A DNA stretch of 64,000 nucleotides from the NCBI GenBank assembly GCA_945910005.1, contig OX246743.1, positions 11,080,587 to 11,144,586 on the forward strand. The letters run 5' to 3'. Source of the stretch: Isoperla grammatica (Eukaryota; Arthropoda; Insecta; Plecoptera; Perlodidae). Of this stretch, positions 63,101 to 64,000 are shown in pieces (position 1 is the stretch's first letter; every line of letters begins with the position of its first letter). Under the pieces are notes generated by a model. It did not search any database and was not told the origin of the DNA. It saw only the letters and a list, made by a program, of their open reading frames with translations. Made by a program: the position numbers and the translations under genes.

Positions 63101-64000
63101 CACTCCGCCATACTTGCGGCCCTCTTTGCAATCAAAGCGCCTAACAATCTCCACAGTGGGGCTCTCACCACTCCGTCATACTTGCGGCCCTCTTTTCAAT
63201 CCAAGCGTTTAACAATCTCCCCAGTGTTGCTCTCGCCACTCCGTCATACTTGCGGCCCTCTTTGCAATCCAAGCGCCTTACAATCTCCCCAATGTGGCTC
63301 TCGTCACTCCACCATACCTGCGGCCCTCTTTGCAATCCAAGCGCCTTACAAACTCCCCAATGTGGCTCTCGTCACTCCGTCATACTTGCGGCCCTCTTTG
63401 CAATCCAAGCGCCTTACAAACTCCCCAATGTGTCTCTCGTCACTCCGTCATACTTGCGGCCCTCTTTGCAATCCAAGCGCCTAACAATCTCCCCAATGTG
63501 GCTCTCACCACTCCACCATACTTGCGGCCCTCTTTGCAATCCAAGTGCCTTACATCTCCCTTATGTGGCTCTCGCCACTTCGCCATACTTGCGGCCCTCT
63601 TTGCAATCCAAGCGCCTAACAATCTCCCCAGTGGGGCTCTCACCACTCCGTCATACTTGCGGCCCTCTTTTCAATCCAAGCGTCTAACAATCTCCCCAGT
63701 GTTGCTCTCGCCACTCCGTCATACTTGCGGCCCTCTTTGCAATCCAAGCGCCTAACAATCTCCCCAATGTGGCTCTCGTCACTCCACCATACCTGCGGCC
63801 CTCTTTGCAATCCAAGCGCCTTACAAACTCCCCAATGTGGCTCTCGTCACTCCGTCATACTTGCGGCCCTCTTTGCAATCCAAGCGCCTTACAAACTCCC
63901 CAATGTGGCTCTCGTCACTCCGTCATACTTGCGGCCCTCTTTGCAATCCAAGCGCCTAACAATCTCTCCAATGTGGCTCTCGTCACTCCGTCATACTTGC
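60162..64000 (+). repeat. 68-bp satellite array, segment 6 (runs off the window)
   Basis: The array continues to the last base, so its right end is not in the window. About 60162-61623 follows the order after element 4. 61641-62480 follows 53641-54500. From about 62460 on, the order (AAGGTGGCAC, 79-bp form, AATATGG, AAAACGCC, CAGTGGGG, CAGTGTTGC, CATACCTGCGG, ACAAACTCC) is that of the 26-30 kb tandem units. Short 53-bp monomers lie at 60379 and 61586. No gene is seen. Confidence 0.97.

Noticed and set aside
1..64000. CENP-B box in the satellite monomer
   Set aside because: I saw no match to the TTCG...A..CGGG core in the monomer or its main variants on either strand.

Overview
The window is almost entirely one eukaryotic satellite DNA array. 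A monomer of about 68 bp (roughly 54% GC) repeats head-to-tail, always in the same orientation, from the first base to the last, giving close to 890 monomers. Landmarks in nearly every monomer, in order, are CAATCTCCCCAATGTGGCTC, then TCGTCACTCC, CATACTTGCGGCCCTCTTTG and CAATCCAAGCGCCTAA. I see no protein-coding gene, rRNA, CRISPR array or bacterial feature. The many open frames of 60-337 codons are by-products: 68 is not a multiple of 3, so each frame cycles through all three phases of the monomer and yields a 68-residue peptide repeat once per three monomers.

The only non-satellite sequence is an AT-rich element of 665-667 bp present five times (14685-15350, 18409-19073, 32859-33523, 50817-51482, 59495-60161), always in the same orientation and at the same base of the monomer. 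Each element is a diverged tandem dimer. Each half starts with ATCAGATC and carries a degenerate tRNA-like module with RNA polymerase III A-box and B-box motifs 44 nt apart, then a run of 7-11 T. The second module keeps a perfect GGTTCGAGACC B box and a tRNA-Thr(AGU)-like anticodon loop position, but its acceptor stem has decayed.

On a larger scale the monomers fall into recognisable variants (53, 67, 68, 69 and 79 bp, plus diagnostic substitutions) whose order recurs, so the array is built of nested higher-order repeats. Clear examples are a 2.7 kb block repeated at a 3,724 bp offset (12.8-15.5 and 16.5-19.2 kb); four units of 960, 893, 960 and about 700 bp at 26.2-29.7 kb; a 5.80/5.73 kb direct tandem duplication at 34.1-45.7 kb; a 1,977 bp offset duplication at 46.4-50.0 kb; a block repeated at 8,678 bp with a 699 bp internal loss (48.4-54.5 and 57.0-62.5 kb); and an apparently exact 476 bp (7 x 68) duplication at 54.4-55.3 kb. 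Several of these carry the tRNA-like element with them, which implies one founding insertion followed by spread through unequal exchange or segmental duplication.

The organism is a eukaryote, because of the long head-to-tail satellite, the Pol III promoter modules and the absence of genes over 64 kb. I cannot name the species or lineage. A pericentromeric, centromeric or other heterochromatic location is plausible but is not shown by the sequence itself.
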